This document shows positions 39,904 to 51,198 of a DNA stretch of 64,000 bases, one piece after another. This DNA is from Plantago major. Taxonomy: Eukaryota; Streptophyta; Magnoliopsida; Lamiales; Plantaginaceae. The first letter of the stretch is position 1. Each line of letters begins with the position of its first letter. Both the position numbers and the translations under genes were made by a program. Below the pieces are notes generated by a model. The model saw only the letters and a program-made list of their open reading frames with translations, ran no database searches and was not told the origin of the DNA. Location of the stretch: positions 87,806,414 to 87,870,413 of the forward strand of contig CM048839.1 in assembly GCA_026545765.1 (NCBI GenBank). The letters run 5' to 3'.

Positions 39904-42159
39904 CTAGGAATCTCTTCTTGCCTTTCTGTTAGGTGGCCTTCTGTCAGGAGATCCTCTAACCCTTTCTTCCTGCCTTGGGGCTGTGCTGGTGGATGTTCCT
40001 TGTATTGACTTGGTATTTCCAGAAGGAGTTCTGGCTGCTAAGGCCTTTGCTGCCAGAGGAGGTTGTGAAGTAGTTGCTTGTCTCCTTTTCTTATGAAGTG
40101 GATGTTCATCAGAATCTTCCTCATCATCATTGAAGTTCAAAATTGGAGACTTGCAGCTTTCTTGGCCATTCACTTCTCCTTCTTCTTGGTCTTCTCCTTC
40201 TTCAGGATTATTCTGGTTGTTCCCATCTGAGATCCTAAGGGACTTGGTTTCCCTAGTGACCATACTTCTCAGCCTTTTGGCTGGTTGATCTGGAACAACT
40301 TCTTCAGCAGGGGCATCTCCAGTGTCCTTGATGACTAGTTGACTTGAGGAGGGAGGCATTGATTGTTTTCTTTTTCTACCTCTGCCTTTCTGAGGCATCT
40401 CTTCATCCCCCTTAGTCATGAATGATTGACTCATGATAGCATAAGCTTCAGAGAGTGATTCAAAGTTTTTCTGGAGGTTGTTGTGCACCCTGACCAGTTC
40501 TTGGATTTCTTTCTTCAAGTCTTTGTTTTGCCTAACCAATTCTTGCTCTTTTCTGTTGAGCTCTTCAAGAGACCTTAGAATAGCATCTGCTAGTTGAGTA
40601 GCATTGATGGCTTCTGTTAGTGCTAGGTTGGCATTGTTGCAGTCATCTTCCCTGATCAAAGCGAGATCTTTCTGAGAGAGGGCTATGCTGGTTGCTCTGT
40701 TAAGCAAAGCGGCAGCCAAATCTTTCATCTCTTTTGGGACTGACTGTAGGACTTTAGTGTCTTGAGCAACAAGTATGTTTCTTAGTTCTAAGAAAATACT
40801 TGTTCTAGACCTGTGCTCATCACTTCTTGATGCACCTGGAGCAGAAAATAGTTGAGGAGCCAGAAGGGCTAACTTTTCCTTAGTGATAAGTCTCTCATCT
40901 TCTTCTGGGGTGATCAAGTTTCGGGTTTCATCAGCATCACTGTCATAATCCTTTTCTTGGATTGTTTGCAGATTGGCAGTCTTCTTCTGTTTTCCATCAA
41001 GTGTGCTAGCCTTCAGAGAAGATGTAGAAGGTCTTTCTGATGCAGCCTCAGCATTATGCTCTTCATCATCATTGTCATCCATGGCATCTATTTCAGCTGT
41101 TGTGACAACAATGGCATTCTTCAGATTTCTTTGCTCATCCAGAAGGGCCAATTCTATAGCATTAGCTTCTCTGAGCTTTTGAATCTTGGCTTCCTTCTCA
41201 TCAACTTGTGCTTGGAATTCTAAGTTGATTCTCTTTTCTTCTTCCAACTTCTGTCTGAGTTGTTCAATCCTAAACTCAGCGGCTGAAATTTCTTCTATGG
41301 CATCATTGTGCTCAGCCTGTTGGGTATCTTGATGAGACTTGGGAGGTGATGATGATGGGGCACTCTGAGCATTTGAAGGAGTAGTTGTTTTTCCACTTCC
41401 TTTGCTAGCTTTCTGAATCCCGCATTTTCCAGGTTGGGGATCATCATTCTGGTCATCATCATCATCATCATCACTCTTGTTCTTTGTTTCTTGGTTTGGA
41501 TGCTCAGAAGGAGGTTCTTGATAATCATTTTCGTCCGTCTCTTCGTCATCTTTTGAAACCAGGTTGATCACATTTGGGAATGTAATCATCCTCCCATTAA
41601 CTTCTTCTTGTTCAGCTGGATAAGTAGTGAGCTTGCTGGGCAAGGAAGGATGGGTAACCATCTGCTCTTGGGTTTGAGCATCCGCAGACTTGAAATCTGC
41701 TATAAGTTTTTGTGCTACTTCATGAATGAAGTCTTCATGCATTAGAGTGGCAAATGAGTAGGACTCTGTTGGGAATAATGCATGGATGTGACCCTCCAGA
41801 TTGAAGGCGATTGCTCTCTTCTCTGGGACGTCAATTACTCTGGCTAATTCAGAAAGGTTAGCCTTTCTGAGTTTCTGCCATTGTCTGAAGCACTTGAGAT
41901 GTTTCTTTAAAGTGTGCTTCTGGAAAGCCTTGAGTAAATCAACTGGCACTAGACTTTGAGCCTGAAAGAAAGTGTACAAATTAGTTTTGCTCAAACCACT
42001 TGAATTAGTATCTGTAGGCGAAAATAGGCTTTCTGAGCATACATGTGTAGAAACACTAGGCTCATTATTCTGTATTTCTGCTTGCTTGCGCACAGAGGCC
42101 TCAGATACCTTGTTGTGAGGAGAAGTCTGATCCTCATCAACCTTTCTTTCTGCTAGAGC
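39904..42159 (-). CDS. Sirevirus 1 3' gene, large fifth exon
   Basis: In sense the exon follows an acceptor TAACTCTCAG and starts GCTCTAGCAGAA (Ala-Leu-Ala-Glu) at 42159. It stays open for 751 codons to TAG at 39904-39906. It has a globular start (HALFPTESYSFATLMHEDF), an Asp-rich tract (SDDDDDDDQNDD), long heptad-like coiled coils (IEQLRQKLEEEKRINLEFQAQ; ELVRQNKDLKKEIQELVRVH), KRLRSMVTRETKSLR, an acidic EEGEDQEEGEV and a basic Arg/Pro-rich end (RRPPNRKARR). No signal peptide or transmembrane helix is visible. Sirevirus 3' ORFs are often called envelope-like; the sequence here suggests a structural or nucleic-acid-binding protein instead. Confidence 0.7.
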   Translation of the reverse strand, partial: ALAERKVDEDQTSPHNKVSEASVRKQAEIQNNEPSVSTHVCSESLFSPTDTNSSGLSKTNLYTFFQAQSLVPVDLLKAFQKHTLKKHLKCFRQWQKLRKANLSELARVIDVPEKRAIAFNLEGHIHALFPTESYSFATLMHEDFIHEVAQKLIADFKSADAQTQEQMVTHPSLPSKLTTYPAEQEEVNGRMITFPNVINLVSKDDEETDENDYQEPPSEHPNQETKNKSDDDDDDDQNDDPQPGKCGIQKASKGSGKTTTPSNAQSAPSSSPPKSHQDTQQAEHNDAIEEISAAEFRIEQLRQKLEEEKRINLEFQAQVDEKEAKIQKLREANAIELALLDEQRNLKNAIVVTTAEIDAMDDNDDEEHNAEAASERPSTSSLKASTLDGKQKKTANLQTIQEKDYDSDADETRNLITPEEDERLITKEKLALLAPQLFSAPGASRSDEHRSRTSIFLELRNILVAQDTKVLQSVPKEMKDLAAALLNRATSIALSQKDLALIREDDCNNANLALTEAINATQLADAILRSLEELNRKEQELVRQNKDLKKEIQELVRVHNNLQKNFESLSEAYAIMSQSFMTKGDEEMPQKGRGRKRKQSMPPSSSQLVIKDTGDAPAEEVVPDQPAKRLRSMVTRETKSLRISDGNNQNNPEEGEDQEEGEVNGQESCKSPILNFNDDEEDSDEHPLHKKRRQATTSQPPLAAKALAARTPSGNTKSIQGTSTSTAPRQEERVRGSPDRRPPNRKARRDS

Positions 42160-42840
42160 CTGAGAGTTAAAATCAAATATGTTTAGAAATTGTTAACAGA
42201 AAAGATAGGTGGAAAAGTGCTTTCTGAGACTTCACTTACTTCCAAGTGAGGAAGCTCAGTAGCATGTTCCTCAGAAACCTTGGGGGTTTCTGGCACCTTT
42301 TCTGCAGATACCGCTTGTTCAGCAGTTTTAGTTTCCTTTGGAAGAGATAACACAATGGTTTCTTCATCCAATTGTTCTTCTGACTGAGCCTATAAGAACA
42401 AACATAAAAAATTTAGTAGTGGATTTTCCAGAGCATTCTTGTAGAAGATTATTGCTGATTACTTACCTTCTCAGTTTAAGGCTCAGCAAATTCTTCCTTA
42501 GAGAGCTTTTCAGCCTCTGGAATCTCTTGGTTTTGGGGTGTTGGTTCCACCACCACTACTTTCTCAGTTAGAGCCTAAATAAGAGACAGAAAAGAATTTA
42601 GAACACAAGATATGAATATATTTAGCAAGTTATTTCTTATTCAGAGATAGCTTAACTACCTGTAGGACATGATCTTCTTGTTGTTCTGAAGTTGGAGGAA
42701 CCTCTTCTTCATTCAGAGGGGTGGACAAATTAACTTCCCCCTGAAATTGTGTCTCCAAGTTGGCCTATAACAAATGAAGCTTATGAGTAACAAGTTAACA
42801 TTTTAATGTTGACAAGTTAGATATAAACTACTTTTGCTAC
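42160..42840 (-). other. Sirevirus 1 3' gene: three small exons and four introns
   Basis: In sense order: intron 42765-42840 (76 bp), exon 42660-42764 (35 codons), intron 42575-42659 (85 bp), exon 42467-42574 (36 codons, TAA near its end), intron 42390-42466 (77 bp), exon 42240-42389 (50 codons), intron 42160-42239 (80 bp). Donors are GTAGCA, GTAGTT, GTAAGT and GTAAGT; acceptors are TTATAG, ATTTAG, TTATAG and CTCAG. All introns are phase 0. Every downstream exon begins with an Ala codon and encodes a Glu/Pro-rich module. The pattern suggests tandem duplication of an exon-intron unit. Confidence 0.7.
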
Positions 42841-44448
42841 CTGAATAGAGTCAGGCTGATCATTGATCTCTTGGACTTGTGGTGATTCCACAGTCTCTCT
42901 GTGCTCATTGTTGTTCTCCTCTGTAGTATAATTCTGAGTCTCCATCTCAGTTAGATCCCTTTCTGAGAGTTGAGCTCTCTCAGAAGGTTGAGGAACCTGT
43001 TTAAGAACAGGGTTTTCTTCAGCAATATTTTGTACTGGCATAGTGAATGTGGAAGCAATGTCAGTATGTTCCATCATTATATCTTCTTCACCGAGGCCTT
43101 CTTCTTCCTGCTGGGCAGAGGGGCTCTTATCTTTCTGAAGAGCTGAGCTTGATGCTCCTCCATGGGTCTCATGCTTGAATCTTTTGAGTACTTTTGCAAG
43201 TACTTCATCATCCTCAGAATCACTATTCAGTGTTGGTGCAGACCCATCTATGATATTTCTATCATCTCTGGAGAGTTCTGGAGCTATTTGGTTCAGGATT
43301 CTTGGGGAATTCTGGAGTTGCCTTTCTAGGCGTTCAACATCTTCTGAGACCTTGTCTCCAGAAGGTTGTGCCTCTTGTATGCTTAGGGACTTGGAGGCTC
43401 TTTTGCTCTGAGTCCTCTTTCTCTTGGCAACTGGAGGTTTAGCTGGAGCTTGCTCAGAGACCTCCTCACCTTGCTGTGCAGTTTCTTCTTCTTCTACCTT
43501 TCTGAGTGCGTTCTCAACAGCAAGTTTCTCCTTTTCTTCAAAGGCGTGTCTGAAGAGGGAGTTGGTGACTGGGATTTCTTATTTCTCTCTGAGAGTAATT
43601 CCCATTGTTTCCAGAATGTAACAGATTCTGAGACCAAAGTGCATATTGGCCTTTGGCTCAGCAAGGCCATTGATGATTTTGGGCTCAAATTCCTCAATAT
43701 GTCCGAGGAATTTGTTGAAGGCGTACTTCCCCCATTTGAAGTGGGTTTCCTGCCCTTCATGCTTCTTGTTCAGAAGATGCATCATCATCCATCTCTCCAT
43801 GCTTATCTGGTCCACTCCACCTTTGTTGCCATCAAAGCAACAGACCAGAATGAGAGCTAAAGTACTCCAGTGTTTCTGGAGATGACTAGTTCTGATGGCT
43901 TTCAGAACAAAGTCTCCTGGGCAACCCTTTGCATTTTCTAACTGGATTGCTTCAAATAACTCTTTGACGCCTTGAATCATGGAAGCGTCCTTGATGTTGA
44001 TGTCTTCAATTGTTCCTCGATTTTTCAATCGGAATATCTTGCAGAAAGTCTTGCAGTCTAGAACAATTTCTTGTCCTTGGACTTCAGTCTGCATGTATTT
44101 CTCTTCTTCATCATTCACAACCTTTGTGAAGATTTTGGAGTTGTTATAGAACTCCAGTACATCCAATGTGGATAGTCCACTGGGTGCAGCAGATAAAAGC
44201 TTGTAGATATGGGAATTCTTCAGCATCCCCAATATCAATTTCCTTTCTGGTCTTGAAGGTATAACTGCTGGTACATATCTCTTCACTAGAAAAGCTCCCC
44301 AATTCATTTTGTGGTTAGGGTTCCAGTTCGAAGGGGTGAACTTTCACATAAGTCGTTTATTCAACACCTTAAGTTCCTTTCCTCGCTTTTCAGCAGGAGC
44401 AGATGATGCGGCCTTAGGGTTCTTAGTGGTCATCTTCTTGGGTGCCAT
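42841..44448 (-). pseudogene. Sirevirus 1 3' gene, first exon
   Basis: Start ATG at 44448 (MAPKKMTTKNPKAA), matching MAPKSS in Sirevirus 2 at 61506. The 1608-bp exon equals 536 codons with two in-frame stops (TGA near 44345 and TAA at 43579-43581). Before the TAA lies a folded domain of about 240 residues: LLSAAPSGLSTLDVLEFYNN, QGQEIVLDCKTFCKIF, IRTSHLQKHWSTLALIL, GGVDQISMERWMMMHLLN and FKWGKYAFNKFLGHIEEFEPK. It is homologous to 61578-62744. After it comes a Lys/Glu-rich, low-complexity part with AKRKRTQSKRAS (possible nuclear signal) and an acidic serine-rich stretch. It ends ATTCAG|GTAGCA at 42841. Confidence 0.75.
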
Positions 44449-44648
44449 CTCTTATACAGAGTTTTGAGTGAGTGTTTTTCAGATGAATTTTGCATAATTA
44501 ATCGAGATTAGTCTATCTTTTCAGAAGACTAAACACAAGAAGTTGAGTTTACAGAGGGGGTTTTGCAGAAATCTTGAGAGATTTTGCTATTTGGATGCAA
44601 GTTTGAAATTTCGGAATTGGTAAAAGTGTTTGTCTTTTGCCCAAATCC

Positions 44649-44772
44649 TATATATATATAGCAGACAAAATGTACATAGATACAACATACATACAACTGA
44701 ATATGAATGCGTGTCTTTGTATCTGCATAGGCATGGTACGTCCTTTGTACTTCATTAAATGCATAGTGGGCC
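44649..44772 (-). promoter_or_regulatory. Candidate internal promoter of Sirevirus 1 3' gene
   Basis: In sense GGCCCACTATGCATTTAATG (44753-44772), then TATATATATATA (44649-44660) about 200 bp before the ATG. Sirevirus 2 has GGCCCACTAAGCATTTAATG at 61196-61215 and TATATATATA at 61309-61318, 190 bp before its ATG. The ATGCATTTAATG word also occurs upstream of the TATA region in the LTRs. Confidence 0.55.
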
Positions 44773-45410
44773 AAGTCTCCATTTCTCAACAGACATTACT
44801 TGCTTTGTTTTAATCTCAACCGTTGAAATTAAGCGTTTATTCATCAAGGGCTTATATTGAATATCTTGTAATGATATAAATCAACAAATGGTATTGTGCC
44901 GACTTGATGGATTTTTAATATGCTATATTCATTGTGTCACTGAGTAAAGAGTAAGAACACTTAATCGTTTGAGCTTATCATTCTGAGTGTCAAGTCCTTA
45001 TCTATATATTGTTTATCATGGAAATGGTAAAAATACAAGACATTGGACATGTTTGACTTTCAGAACTTATACCTTTTGGGCTTTGTGTGTCCTTTTCTCT
45101 TTTTATGACTAAATAGCTTTCTGAATTCAAGTGTCAGAAGCTTCAGTTGTTTGAATGTATTTGACCCACTCTTAGTAAGTAAGTTCTAGTCTTATTTACT
45201 TATTAAGTGTGTACCAACCTTTGCCTTTCTGGATACCTGTTCCAGAAATGTTTTGTCTTTCTGAGTGTTGCTACTCAGAAACCTTTGCATCACCTCTTAT
45301 CAACTTGTCTTTCTGAGAACCTGTTCTCAGAGGCCTACTTCTTTTCTACCTCACTTACTTAGATTTTAGAGATTCAGGACAATTTTTCAGTCCTTAGGCA
45401 ACTCCATTAA
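44773..45410 (-). other. Spacer between pol and 3' gene (Sirevirus 1)
   Basis: Non-coding. It contains several CTTTCTGAG copies (45257, 45309) and the word pair CAACGGTTGAGATTAA in sense near 44807-44823, similar to a word upstream in the LTR. Confidence 0.5.
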
Positions 45411-47933
45411 TCAAAGATTGTGTCTTAAAGTCAAGAACCGGCTTTCTTGTAGGGGCTTGGTGAAGATATCTGCAAGTTGGTCTTCTGTGCCAATCTTGAG
45501 TATCTCGATATTGCCTTTCTCAACAGGGTCTCTGATGAAGTGGTGTCTAACATCAATGTGCTTTGTTCTGGCATGGAACTTGGGGTTCTGTGTGATTGCA
45601 ATAGCACTTGTGTTATCACAGAAAATGGGAGTTTTCTCTTCATTGAGTCCATAGTCTCTGAGTTGTTGTTGAATCCACAGAATTTGTGTTGCACAACAAC
45701 CAGCAACAATATATTCAGCCTCTGTGGTAGAAGTTGCAATTGAGTTTTGCTTTTTGCTAAACCATGAGATAAGTCTAATTCCCAGAAACTGACAAGTTCC
45801 TGAGGTACTTTTCCTATCAAGCATTGATCCAGCATAATCAGCATCTGAGTAACCAGCCAAACTCAATCCACTTTCTTTACGATACCACAAACCTACATCT
45901 ACTGTACCTTTCACATATCTTAATATTTTCATAGCAATGTTGTAGTGTGATTTCATTGGATTTGTTTGAAACCTAGCACACACTCCAATTGCATATTGAA
46001 TATCAGGTCTGCTTGCAGTAAGGTAAAGTAGTGAACCTATCAATTTCCTATACTTGTGTTCATCAACACTCTTATTTGATTTAGTATAGGTCATCTTGGT
46101 TCCTATGCTCATAGGTATCTTAGCAATCTTTTCAGAAGGCTTAAGATTGAACTTCGTGAGCATGTCTTTTGCATACTTTGTCTGATTAATGAATATTCCA
46201 TCATTGAGTTGCTTGACTTGCAATCCTAGGAAATAGTTCAATTCTCCCATCATGCTCATCTCAAACTTACTTTTCATGAGATTTGCAAAGTCATCACAAA
46301 GTTGCTTGTCCTTAGATCCAAATATGATGTCATCCACATATACTTGAACTAAGAGTAGTTTCCCATCATGATTTAAAGTAAATAAAGTTTTATCAACTTC
46401 ACCTTTCTTGAAACCACTTTTCAGAAGGTATTTGGCCAAAGTGTCATACCATGCTCTTGGAGCCTGTTTCAGTCCGTATAGAGCTTTCTGTAGCTTATAG
46501 ACCATTCTACTTTCTGAGGAAACTTCAAAGCCAGGTGGTTGTTCAACATAGACTTCCTCAGCAAGGTCACCATTCAAGAATGCGCTCTTGACATCCATCT
46601 GATAAACTTTAAAGTCTTTATGAGCTGCAAAGGCCAAAAAGAGTCTTATTGCATCCAATATGGCAACTGGTGCATATGACTCATCAAAATCTAAGCCTTC
46701 AGTCTGGGTGAATCCCTTGGCAACCAACCTTGCTTTATTTCTGGTTATTTCACCAGATTCATTCATCTTGTTTCTGAAAACCCACTTAGTTTCAATCAAA
46801 GATATTCCTTCTACAAATGGAACTAGTTTCCAGACTTTGTTTCTTTCAAACTGATCCAACTCTTCTTGCATTGCAGAGATCCAGTCTTGGTCTCTTAATG
46901 CTTCTTCTATAGTTTTAGGTTCAATGTTTGAGATAAAACATCCAAAGAGAGAATTAGCATTCTCAGCTATTGCTCTCCTAGTCCTAACACCTTGATTGAT
47001 TGGTCCAATCACATCTTTTGCAGGATGATCCTTGATCCATCTCATCATGGGTTTAGGGCTAGTAGGGTCAACATCTATGTGATCTGAATGTGAATCACTA
47101 TGATTATGACTTGATACTTCTTCAGTATCTGTGACATTTTGCACCTCAGAAGGGCGGTGAATGTCTGACACTTGCTCAGTGTGAGAGCTTTCTGGGACAT
47201 GCTTGTCAGAGAGGTCATTTCCAGAGTTGGCTCTCTGATGAACATCTTCAGTTTCCATTTCTGGAATTCTCATAGGAAATTCTTCATCATGTCTGAGAAT
47301 CATCTGGTTGTTAATAGGCATTTCATGCTTTTCTTCGTCAGAGTCATCCTCCCTTTCCATAATGATGTTTTTCCTTTCTGAGGGTTCTTCTTCAGAATCC
47401 CTTATCATTAGTTCCTTGAACCTTTTTGAGAGTTCATCAGCAAGAGGTGTTTTCTTGCTTCCTTCATAGAATACAACATGAACTGATTCTTCAATCTTCT
47501 TTGTTCTTTTGCTGTAAACTCTGTATGCTTTGCTATTCATAGAATAACCAAGAAACACACCTTCATCTGCCTTTGGTTGAAATGTTCTTTGATACTCTTT
47601 TCCATTGTTAAGAACAAAACATCTACAACCAAATACTTTCAGATGTTTGATATTAGGGGGTCTACCAACCAAGAGTTCATATGGGGTCTTGTCATAGTGT
47701 TTGTTTATCAAACATACATTACGTATGTAGCATCTTGTGTTTCTGACTTCAACCCAATAAACTTCATTTATTTCAGTATCGACTAGCATTGTCCTTGCTG
47801 CTTCTTTAAGGGTTCTATTTTTCCTTTTTGCAACACCATTTTGTTGTGGTATTCTCACAGAGGAAAGTTGATGTTGTATACCTTTGCTGGTACAAAACTC
47901 CTTTATGTACTGGTTGACAAACTCGATTACCAT
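45411..47933 (-). CDS. Sirevirus 1 Pol: integrase C-terminus, RT and RNase H
   Basis: One 840-codon open frame, the longest intact piece in the window. It begins inside the integrase core ([20 protein letters not shown]). The third catalytic position reads [12 protein letters not shown]: Lys (47826-47828) replaces the expected Glu. [20 protein letters not shown] and [15 protein letters not shown] follow, then an acidic linker. RT has [50 protein letters not shown] and YVDDIIFGS. RNase H has [32 protein letters not shown] and [14 protein letters not shown] and RNase H look intact, but integrase should be inactive. The upstream part of pol is frameshifted. Confidence 0.9.
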   Translation of the reverse strand: MVIEFVNQYIKEFCTSKGIQHQLSSVRIPQQNGVAKRKNRTLKEAARTMLVDTEINEVYWVEVRNTRCYIRNVCLINKHYDKTPYELLVGRPPNIKHLKVFGCRCFVLNNGKEYQRTFQPKADEGVFLGYSMNSKAYRVYSKRTKKIEESVHVVFYEGSKKTPLADELSKRFKELMIRDSEEEPSERKNIIMEREDDSDEEKHEMPINNQMILRHDEEFPMRIPEMETEDVHQRANSGNDLSDKHVPESSHTEQVSDIHRPSEVQNVTDTEEVSSHNHSDSHSDHIDVDPTSPKPMMRWIKDHPAKDVIGPINQGVRTRRAIAENANSLFGCFISNIEPKTIEEALRDQDWISAMQEELDQFERNKVWKLVPFVEGISLIETKWVFRNKMNESGEITRNKARLVAKGFTQTEGLDFDESYAPVAILDAIRLFLAFAAHKDFKVYQMDVKSAFLNGDLAEEVYVEQPPGFEVSSESRMVYKLQKALYGLKQAPRAWYDTLAKYLLKSGFKKGEVDKTLFTLNHDGKLLLVQVYVDDIIFGSKDKQLCDDFANLMKSKFEMSMMGELNYFLGLQVKQLNDGIFINQTKYAKDMLTKFNLKPSEKIAKIPMSIGTKMTYTKSNKSVDEHKYRKLIGSLLYLTASRPDIQYAIGVCARFQTNPMKSHYNIAMKILRYVKGTVDVGLWYRKESGLSLAGYSDADYAGSMLDRKSTSGTCQFLGIRLISWFSKKQNSIATSTTEAEYIVAGCCATQILWIQQQLRDYGLNEEKTPIFCDNTSAIAITQNPKFHARTKHIDVRHHFIRDPVEKGNIEILKIGTEDQLADIFTKPLQESRFLTLRHNL

Positions 47934-48743
47934 GGTGCATTACGATTGCGAGATACCTTGTCATTTTCATGACTTCAAGCTTATTCAACAAGTTTGGTAT
48001 CTCCACCCTAGCATCGATTTGTGCTTGGAGACAACCCAGTAAATCTTGAGAAGTCATCCAACAACTAGACCATACTTCTTTCTGCATAACTAGTTCTGAG
48101 ATGATTCAAAAAGATCCATGTGTAATAGTTGCAGTGGTCTAACACTAGAGTGTCTGGTTTTGGACTTGAAAGAGATCTTGGATTGTTTCCCCATCTGACA
48201 GGCAGAACAGATACCATCCTTTCTGAAAGATGTTTTGGGAAGACCAACCACTAACTCTTTCTTGGCAAGTTTGTTCAGAGTTTTGAAATTCAAGTGACTC
48301 ATTCTTTTGTGCCATAACCAGTGCTCTTCTGCGTGACCTGATTGACTCACCATGAGACATTCTTCAGTTGTGGCAGATGCCCAATCGGCAACATAAAGAC
48401 TACATTTCCGCCGAGCAACCAAGACTGTCTGCTTTGACTCATTGTCAATAAGTTTGCAATACTTTGCTTTGAATTTCGCAGTGAATCCCTTGTCTGCAAA
48501 CTGGCTCATGCTAAGTAGATTATATTTCAAATCTTTAACATGTAATATGTCAGTGATTGTCAATGATCCCAATTTGATGTTGCCAAATCCCAGAGAGGGA
48601 TTTAATTCTCCTCCAGCAAATCTGATGTCTGGTCCAGTGTTGCAAGCTTTGTAGTTGACCAGATTTGCTTTGTCTCCTGTCATGTGCTTTCCGCATCCAC
48701 TATCAAATAGCCATTGAGCCTTAGTCCAAGAGGCGTTCTGCAC
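47934..48743 (-). pseudogene. Sirevirus 1 protease end, integrase zinc finger and core start
   Basis: The 217-codon segment 48090-48743 has the protease active site WLFDSGCGKHMTGDK (Asp 14). The integrase zinc-binding domain follows: HKRMSHLNFKTLNKLAKKEL with two His and ICSACQMGKQ with two Cys. It then reaches LLHMDLFESSQN, where the first catalytic Asp is seen. It stops at 48090. Sirevirus 2 continues with YAGKKYGLVVVDDFSRFTW, and frameshifted remnants of the same sequence are at 47934-48087. So the integrase core is broken here as well as mutated at its catalytic Glu. Confidence 0.85.
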
Positions 48744-48760
48744 AAAACAGGAAACAGGAG

Positions 48761-49376
48761 TTAGGTTCTTGTTTGAGAGATAGTACCACTTAGACTAAAC
48801 ATTCTTCCAGTAGGAATCCATATTTTAGTGAATTTCTTGGGAGTTTGTTTTTGTCTAACTTGATCAGAGGGAGATGCAATAAAATCAGTAATTTTGATCT
48901 CAATCTTCCTTCTATGGGTGTTTCTAGGTGTTCCCTTTGGTGCTTTTACGGACCACAGGTTTACGGAGTTGCTTTTGACAAACTTAGCCTTCTGGCGTGT
49001 TCCTTCTAGCTTTGGCATTCAGTTTTCGTGGCTTGAGATTTCTTCCACTTACATCTTACTCGTGCAATATCAGCCTTGCCCCATTGTTCTTGTCTTTCCT
49101 TATATTGTTGCAGAAGAACTTTTCCAATAGAAAGATAGCCAATGCCATTTCGAACACCTTTGGCTTTCTGAATACGTTCGTCAGAAGCCTTACTAGTTTC
49201 TGCACCATCTTTATTTTCATAAAATGGTATAGTAGAGAATTTGCCTATTCCAGCAATTCTTCCCTTCCTAGTAATATAGCAATGTGGATGGTTGCATATC
49301 TGAGGGTCGTGTTTCTTTTCAGAAACTTTATCCACATGTTTCTTGTGAACTTGTTGTTCTTTCAAAGGCTGGGTTG
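48761..49376 (-). pseudogene. Sirevirus 1 Gag-Pol linker
   Basis: Two open pieces (49006-49365 and 48761-49018) match the C-terminal part of the 396-codon frame of Sirevirus 2 (56550-57260). The shared motif is HPxCYxxxKGRIAGxGKFS with His/Cys residues (CNHPHCYITRKGRIAG here). A Lys/Arg-rich region leads to protease. The role is unknown; it could be a second metal-binding part of Gag. Frameshifts near 49010 and 49370 break it. Confidence 0.7.
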
Positions 49377-50042
49377 CTACTCCTTTTCCTTTGTCAACTG
49401 CCCTAGCTTTCTGACCAATGCTATAGGTGGTTGAAGAACCATACTTTTCACAAAGGTCAATATTTCATCACTCTTCTTCAGAGGAGATGAATTACTCGAT
49501 TGTTCATCAAGTCCAAGTCCACCTTTCTCAGAGGGATCTCTCAGATAGGATTGAACCTCAGTGAGAGTGTCACTAGCCTTTGCATAAGATTGGAAGGATA
49601 GCTCTTTCTTTCTGAGTTCTTCATTTTCAGAAAGCAGCTTCATCAATTTCTTATTGAGTTCATCCAAGGCTAGTTTGTGAGAGTTTTTATTCTCAGATAT
49701 CTGAGATTTCAGAAAGGTTATTTCAGCGTTCTTGTTCTCAGATACTCTGGTTAGCTCAGAAACTTCTTTTTCAAGAGTTTCCTTGCTTTCCTCTAGAATT
49801 CTGGTTTTGGACTGTGCTTCCAAAAATTCTTTCTCATAACGATCCAATTCACTCTTGACCAACTCCAGATCCTCAATTCCATCATCACTCTCATAGTACA
49901 TAAATTGTGAATTGTTAGTTACCTCATCAGCCATAAGACACATTTCAATGTTGGAGATGTCTGGACCAACAATCTCAGCAACTCCACACATTTCATTCTT
50001 CTTAAGGCCGAAGTCGATTACATCGTGGGTGATTCCACACAA
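49377..50042 (-). pseudogene. Sirevirus 1 Gag coiled-coil region
   Basis: A 221-residue segment with ITHDVIDFGLKKNEMCGVAE, then long coiled coil (LEESKETLEKEVSELTRVSE) and KKELSFQSYAKASDTLTEVQ. It is homologous to 55950-56540 of Sirevirus 2, where it is continuous with the zinc-knuckle part. Here a TAA around 50114-50117 and a non-ATG entry separate them. An extended coiled-coil Gag is a Sirevirus trait. Confidence 0.75.
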
Positions 50043-50114
50043 TTCTGGTGATGGTAGGTTTGAGTCATTTGAATCTCCATCTTCAGAATCTGTCTCAATG
50101 TCTAGAGCATCAAG

Positions 50115-51198
50115 TTAAATTTCTTCAGTCAGTAAGGCCATTTGATTTCTCTTGAATTTTCTTCTGTCCTTCTTGTCACCTGTCTTGAGCTTGTTTAAAG
50201 CAGGACAATCTCTTTTGAAGTGACCAGGCTTTTGACAATAGAAGCAAATATCATTTCCTATTTCTGCAGCTTCAGTACTAACACCTTTCTGAATGGGGGT
50301 GTTCAGAGAGTTGTTCATCTGTATGTTCTTGTACTGCTGATAGTTTGGGCCAAGATGCTTTTTCAGCTTTTCTTTAGCTATTCTTCTCTCAATCTCTTGA
50401 CTCACAAATTTCTTCATGTTTCTTACTGCAAGAGCATTTTCTTCAGATGCATCTTTGGTATCCTTCTTTTCAGAAGTACCTTGAGAAACTAGAGCAACAC
50501 TTTGCAACTTTTCAGCTGTTTGTTCTCTCTGAGTTGTCTCATAGTCTACTGTAGCAAGATGAGAGAAGAGCTCTACTGGAGTAATATTTGGCATTCCTTG
50601 GTTGAAATAAAAGAACTTAGTATGTTCCCAGTTGTGATTGAGACTTCTGACAATGGTCTTAATCTTTTCTGACTGGGAGTATCTATTCCTTTCACCAAGT
50701 GCAGCCATATCACTCATAAGAGTAGTAAACCTGAAATCAAGTTCTTCCAGAGTTTTAGTGGGACCTTGTTTGATGTTTTGGAACATCAATTTAAGAACTT
50801 TGAACTTGTTTTCCTTGGTTTTCTCAGTTCCGGCACAGATTTCTTCAATCAATTGCCAGGCAATTTTAGCCATTTTAGCACCCCACAGTTTACACTGTAT
50901 GTGCTCAGGTGTCGATATGATGATGATATTACGAGCTTGACCATCCAATCTATGTCTCTTGGCATCTTCAGATGTCCAGAGCTCTCTTGGCTTGTCTTCA
51001 TACACAATGCTTCCATGAGCAACACGACCACTTTCACTAGCAGTCGCATCCTCACTTCCATCTTCCTTGTCTGAGGCTTTTCTTCCATCAGACACCTCAG
51101 TAACTTGTCTGAGTTGTCTGATTTTGATAGGCCCTTCATTGATGACATAGATCATCTCATCACTAATGGCCTCCAGATGGAGCATCACTCAGAGACAT
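50115..51198 (-). pseudogene. Sirevirus 1 Gag with zinc knuckle, start deleted
   Basis: The ancestral ATG is at 51196-51198 (MSLSDAP), but a 49-bp deletion directly after it shifts the frame. The remaining open part starts at 51188 with MLHLEAISDEMIYVI. The capsid region (MAKIAWQLIEEICAGTEKTKENKF; FRFTTLMSDMAALGERNRYS) is of the copia UBN2/Gag type. A CCHC knuckle CFYCQKPGHFKRDC is at residues 315-328. Gag packages the genomic RNA. Without the original start this copy probably cannot make normal Gag. Confidence 0.85.

Noticed and set aside
39904-44448. Envelope glycoprotein in the Sirevirus 3' gene
   Set aside because: No signal peptide, transmembrane helix or glycoprotein-like cysteine pattern is visible; the product is coiled-coil and acidic.
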